From: Neobacillus nitrireducens
GTDB taxonomy: Bacteria > Bacillota > Bacilli > Bacillales > Cytobacillaceae
Assembly: GCF_030915405.1 (NCBI RefSeq)
Contig: NZ_CP133262.1
Span: 3,100,001-3,164,000 of the forward strand
Reading direction: 5' to 3'
DNA length: 64,000 bases
Below, piece by piece: positions 60,554-64,000 of this stretch (within the stretch, counting starts at the first letter, position 1; each line of letters begins with the position of its first letter). The notes under the pieces are model-generated. The model saw only the letters and a program-made list of their open reading frames with translations. It was not told the origin of the DNA and did no database searches. The position numbers and the translations under genes are program-made.

Positions 60554-62026
60554 TTATAGTCCCTTAAGTTTTGCTTCGTCCCAATACTGGTCTAGTTGCT
60601 CCAGTGTATGCTCCTCAAACGTCCTGCCGCTGCCCATTACCTTTTCCTCAACAAACTGAAACCGGCGGGTAAACTTTTCGTTTGTTTCAAACAAGGCTTC
60701 TTCCGGGTGAATCTTTAAGAATCTCGCTACATTTACAAAAGCAAAGAGTAAATCGCCAAATTCACCCTTTGCCCGGGCCATGCCCTCGACTGTTCCATCT
60801 AATTCATTCATAAATTCTTCAAGCTCTTCTTTCACTTTCTCTAAAGCCGGGGTGATTTCCTGCCAATCAAAGCCAACCTTTGCTGCTTTCTTTTGGAGTT
60901 CGAATGCTCTTAACAAATTCGGTAAAGCCATTGATACACCTTCAAGTAAAGAAGCAGGCACATTCACCTCACCTTTCTCCTGCTTTTTAATTTCCTGCCA
61001 GTTTATTAATGCTTCCTCAGCATTATCAGCCTCGGCATTTCCAAATACATGTGGATGACGGCGAATCATTTTCGCTGATAATCCCTCAATGATGTCATCA
61101 ATCGAAAAATAGCCATCATCCTCACCAATCTGGGCGTGCAGCATGACCTGGAGCAGGACATCCCCCAGTTCTTCGACTAAATGATCAATATCTTCCCTGT
61201 TAATCGCATCAATCACTTCGTACGTTTCTTCTATTAAATATTTTTTTAAGGTTTCATGCGTTTGCTCCCTATCCCAAGGGCAACCAGTCGGACTCCTGAG
61301 TTCGGCAATAATCTCTCTTAGTTTTGAAAAATTCTTCAGGAGAATTTGTTCCTCTTTAACGGGAGGAATATATACGGAGGTCAGATTGTTAATCGATACA
61401 TTTCGATCCAGTTCATATAAAGGTACTTCTTCAATGATTTCCTGACTACTTCCTGCAGCCGTGACGATATACACTGGATAATCATCCGGTAACTTTTCCA
61501 TTAACGTTAGTTTAACGTTAGAAGCAATAAATTGATCATAAACTTGGCTGACAATCATATGCTGGTCAATTTGCAGTTGTGCTTTGTTGAGGGATGTCCC
61601 ATCAAGTAACTGAAACCCTTCGATCGGGTCTATTTTTAAGGCCGTAAATAGAGCATCAATAAAACTTTGTCCACCGCCAATGATTATTTCTATATTCCTT
61701 GCTGGACCATAAGCTAACAGAAGCTGCACGGCCCGTTCTGCAACGAGTGGATGTCCTGGGACCGCATAGACAATTGAGTCACTTTCTGCCTTTTGCAATA
61801 ACGTCTGGACAATTTCTTCATATACTTCCTCAAATTGATCATGCTTTTCATAGACGGAATCAAATGAAGTATAACTCAATCCTTCTTTCTCCAAGTCAGC
61901 GATAACGGGATGCTCTTTCGTCCGTAGAAATACCGAACTTGCATTAAGTAATTTTCTATAAACACCAACAGGCAGCTGTTCCAAATCTCCTGCACCTAAG
62001 CCTAGAATTTCAATTCTTCTTACCAT
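60554..62026 (-). CDS. yabN: YabN: tetrapyrrole methylase domain fused to MazG nucleotide pyrophosphohydrolase
   Basis: The 490-residue protein has an N-terminal SAM-dependent methylase-like domain (1-215, ILGLGAGDLEQLPVG and AVPGHPLVAERAV) and a C-terminal double MazG domain (about 240-490, with CPWDREQTHETLKKYLIEE and EELGDVLLQVMLHAQI). MazG domains hydrolyse nucleoside triphosphates and may clean damaged nucleotides. The methylase substrate is unknown. It begins 2 nt after yabM. Confidence 0.95.
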   Translation of the reverse strand: MVRRIEILGLGAGDLEQLPVGVYRKLLNASSVFLRTKEHPVIADLEKEGLSYTSFDSVYEKHDQFEEVYEEIVQTLLQKAESDSIVYAVPGHPLVAERAVQLLLAYGPARNIEIIIGGGQSFIDALFTALKIDPIEGFQLLDGTSLNKAQLQIDQHMIVSQVYDQFIASNVKLTLMEKLPDDYPVYIVTAAGSSQEIIEEVPLYELDRNVSINNLTSVYIPPVKEEQILLKNFSKLREIIAELRSPTGCPWDREQTHETLKKYLIEETYEVIDAINREDIDHLVEELGDVLLQVMLHAQIGEDDGYFSIDDIIEGLSAKMIRRHPHVFGNAEADNAEEALINWQEIKKQEKGEVNVPASLLEGVSMALPNLLRAFELQKKAAKVGFDWQEITPALEKVKEELEEFMNELDGTVEGMARAKGEFGDLLFAFVNVARFLKIHPEEALFETNEKFTRRFQFVEEKVMGSGRTFEEHTLEQLDQYWDEAKLKGL

Positions 62027-62028
62027 CT

Positions 62029-63642
62029 TTATTTCCTATCCTTTCGGGCGATTAATTTAATTAATTTACTGCCAAATGGAAAAAGTGCCAATTCTTCCTC
62101 ACGAAAAATTTTACCTCTAATAATAATTAATAAAAAGACGAAACCACCTATAATAACTCCGCTTAACGATTGGAAGGCAGCTTCGGTCCGACCATAACCA
62201 TCCGTGCCGAACATAAATAAATAAACCTTTAAAAAAAGGACCATTGCTGCAGTGGCGCTGATAACAGTTTTCCAAAAATGAACCGAAAATAGCGAGATGC
62301 CTACTGTCTTTTTAAATCGAAACCAGAGAAGTGCTGTGACCAATCCCAGCGAAATAAGCGATGCTATGGCAGCCCCCATTGTTCCATATAAAGGAACGAA
62401 TAGACCATTTAGGATATATTTTAACGGAAATATGATTAAAGCGGCAATTGCGGGAAATAACAGTACACTCAAGCCTTGCATAATGGCAATAATTGTTGAT
62501 GCAAGTGATGTAAACAGAATCACAAAACTTAGTACCCCTAACACTGCCGAACCAGCCTCATTTTCAAAAAGCATCGTATTTGTTTGTCTAATAATTGCCC
62601 ATAGACCAGATGATGCGCCTAGACCGAAGATCATACTCACTTTAAGCGCAACTTGAATTTTGTGGTGTAAAAATTCAGGTTTTGCAGACAGCCGCTCTCT
62701 TGTGATTAAGGGAACAAGGGTTAACGACATGGAGGTGGCAGCGATGGTTCCTAACTGGATTAACGGCTGACCACGGTCAAATATCCCCTTGAGGCTTTTG
62801 GCCAGGTCCTTTTCAATCCCACTTTCAACGAGCAGGGAGTAGAGATTCAATGCATCAGCTAATTGAATAAAAATCATAAACATCCCGCTTATACAAATCG
62901 TCAGACCCTGATAGACAAGTGCCTTTAGAATCTTTTTGGTATCACCGGCATATCGTTGAAACATCCCGCTCCTTGGCGCTATTACCTTCCATTCTTTACG
63001 AATCCATATAAACATAAACAGAATAATACCTGAAATCATACTGCCGGTAATTGAGCCAAACATAGCCCCTCCGCCGACAAGATAAAGAGAATATCCTTTT
63101 TCCATAAAAAGATAGGCCAAAAAGAGGATCGTCATTACTCGTGTTGTTTGTTCCCCCACCTGCGATAATGCTGTTGGGACCATATGCCCTATCCCCTGGT
63201 AATACCCTCTAAGGACAGACATAATCGGAAATAGCAAAAACACAATCGAGACAACCCTTAGCAGGATGGAGAGGTGGGGGTCATTCATCCACAAGGCAAT
63301 ACGGTTTGCACCAAAGTAAAGGATACTGAAACAAATAAACCCAAAGAACTGCAAATAAAGAAAGGATACAAATAGAAGCAAGCGAGATCTATCATCATCC
63401 CCTATTTGTTTTTGCTCCGCATAGAGCTTAGAAATGACAACAGGAAAGCCAGTCGTCGAAAGAACAATGGCAATCCCATAAAACGGGTAGATTTGTTGGT
63501 ATATGTAAAAGCCAATATCGCCGACAATGTTTTGAAAAGGAATACGGTAAAAGGCACTTAATATTTTCGTCATAAGAGCCGCAAGCATTAAGATAAAGGC
63601 TCCTCTAAACAGAGCCTTTGATGGATTCACAGACTTCTTCAT
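62029..63642 (-). CDS. yabM: MurJ/SpoVB-family polysaccharide flippase YabM
   Basis: The 537-residue membrane protein has about fourteen hydrophobic helices and belongs to the MVF/MATE-like lipid flippase superfamily (opening SKALFRGAFILMLAALMTKI, IGFYIYQQIYPFYGIAIVLS, and a conserved SVLRGYYQGIGHMVPTALSQ stretch). It may transport lipid-linked peptidoglycan or another wall precursor. Its place next to spoVT is that of yabM (ytgP-like) in B. subtilis. Substrate is not known. Confidence 0.9.
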   Translation of the reverse strand: MKKSVNPSKALFRGAFILMLAALMTKILSAFYRIPFQNIVGDIGFYIYQQIYPFYGIAIVLSTTGFPVVISKLYAEQKQIGDDDRSRLLLFVSFLYLQFFGFICFSILYFGANRIALWMNDPHLSILLRVVSIVFLLFPIMSVLRGYYQGIGHMVPTALSQVGEQTTRVMTILFLAYLFMEKGYSLYLVGGGAMFGSITGSMISGIILFMFIWIRKEWKVIAPRSGMFQRYAGDTKKILKALVYQGLTICISGMFMIFIQLADALNLYSLLVESGIEKDLAKSLKGIFDRGQPLIQLGTIAATSMSLTLVPLITRERLSAKPEFLHHKIQVALKVSMIFGLGASSGLWAIIRQTNTMLFENEAGSAVLGVLSFVILFTSLASTIIAIMQGLSVLLFPAIAALIIFPLKYILNGLFVPLYGTMGAAIASLISLGLVTALLWFRFKKTVGISLFSVHFWKTVISATAAMVLFLKVYLFMFGTDGYGRTEAAFQSLSGVIIGGFVFLLIIIRGKIFREEELALFPFGSKLIKLIARKDRK

Positions 63643-63713
63643 TCACTCACCCTATCAAAAAATACAAACTCGAAGGTAATTATAGCATAGGGAAACCGCT
63701 TTTAAACTAAATA

Positions 63714-63740
63714 AAAAAGACAGCAATGGCTGTCTTTTTA
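63714..63740 (-). terminator. spoVT terminator
   Basis: A symmetric hairpin AGACAGC/GCTGTCT with loop CATT and a T-run on the minus strand follows the spoVT stop. The flanking A-run allows action on both strands. Confidence 0.88.
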
Positions 63741-63774
63741 TACTTTGCAAAATAGAATTAGTTCTGTAGTTCTG

Positions 63775-64000
63775 TTAAGACTCCATCTGGCGAGCTAAGA
63801 AACTAGCTGCTGTTTCAACTGCCTTATGTTCCACTTCGCCAAGAGTTCCTTCTTTAGAGAAAATAATCACTGCCCCGATTGGATCACCATTTGCAATAAT
63901 AGGGCCGATAGTATATGAAGTTACTGCCTCTTCATTTCCATCCACTAAGGCGATATCGCCCTTTTGAGTGGACAGCACCGAATTCCGTTCTTCCATGGTC
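63775..64000 (-). CDS. spoVT: stage V sporulation protein T, C-terminal part (cut by window edge)
   Basis: Only the last 75 codons are in the window; the frame stays open past position 64000. They match the GAF domain of SpoVT (YTIGPIIANGDPIGAVIIFS and VEHKAVETAASFLARQMES). SpoVT regulates sigma-G dependent forespore genes and is related to AbrB at its N-terminus, which is outside the window. The in-frame ATG at 63996 is internal and not the start. Context before yabM agrees. Confidence 0.93.
   Translation of the reverse strand, partial: TMEERNSVLSTQKGDIALVDGNEEAVTSYTIGPIIANGDPIGAVIIFSKEGTLGEVEHKAVETAASFLARQMES

Overview
The window is a contiguous piece of a Bacillaceae chromosome (Bacillus sensu lato, Neobacillus/Mesobacillus-like), read against the direction of transcription: every recognised gene lies on the minus strand. 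Gene order follows the Bacillus subtilis segment spoVT to rpoC near oriC, read here from right (spoVT) to left (rpoC). The low-GC coding, AGGAGG-type ribosome binding sites, frequent TTG/GTG starts and the sporulation genes (spoIIE, spoVT, yabP, yabQ, sigH) all point to an endospore former. The exact species cannot be named from the sequence alone.

Layout in transcription order, high to low coordinates. 64000-53750 holds sporulation, envelope and division genes: spoVT (cut by the window edge), a MurJ/SpoVB-like flippase, yabN, rqcP, yabP, yabQ, divIC, yabR, spoIIE, yabS and yabT. 53370-45325 holds tilS, hpt, ftsH, coaX, hslO, a PrsA-like foldase and cysK. 45130-40477 holds folP-folB-folK-yazB-dusB and lysS; the pabB-pabA-pabC genes usually found between cysK and folP are absent. 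40290-29327 holds two complete rRNA operons (16S-23S-5S) separated by nine tRNA genes (Val-Thr-Lys-Leu-Gly-Leu-Arg-Pro-Ala), the arrangement of rrnJ-trnJ-rrnW in B. subtilis. 28663-17113 holds the CtsR stress operon ctsR-mcsA-mcsB-clpC, then radA, disA, yacL, ispD, ispF and gltX. 17116-12146 holds a cysteine T-box, cysE-cysS-mrnC-rlmB-rae1, and sigH. 12094-4 holds rpmG-secE-nusG, rplK-rplA, rplJ-rplL, a methyltransferase, rpoB and rpoC.

Most genes are conserved housekeeping genes, so the less-explained content is non-coding. The strongest signal is a family of roughly 145-bp repeats with pairable, covarying ends. Four long copies sit at 8624, 16614, 47312 and 53603, and several short or broken copies occur elsewhere. 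The copies tend to abut stop codons. One lies between rplJ and rplL, one lies between the T-box and cysE, one short copy encodes the C-terminus of IspD, and a broken copy supplies the stop codon of hslO. Other structures include a cluster of four small palindromes downstream of the rRNA genes, a 19-bp perfect inverted repeat between spoIIE and yabR, an extended -10 promoter plus terminator-like hairpin ahead of nusG, paired GTGGGAGG/CCAC motifs in the rplK and rplA leaders, and a hairpin in the rpoB leader.

Start codons were re-chosen where the longest open frame began inside its own ribosome binding site. A 48-codon rpmG gene between sigH and secE, too short for a routine ORF cut-off, was added.
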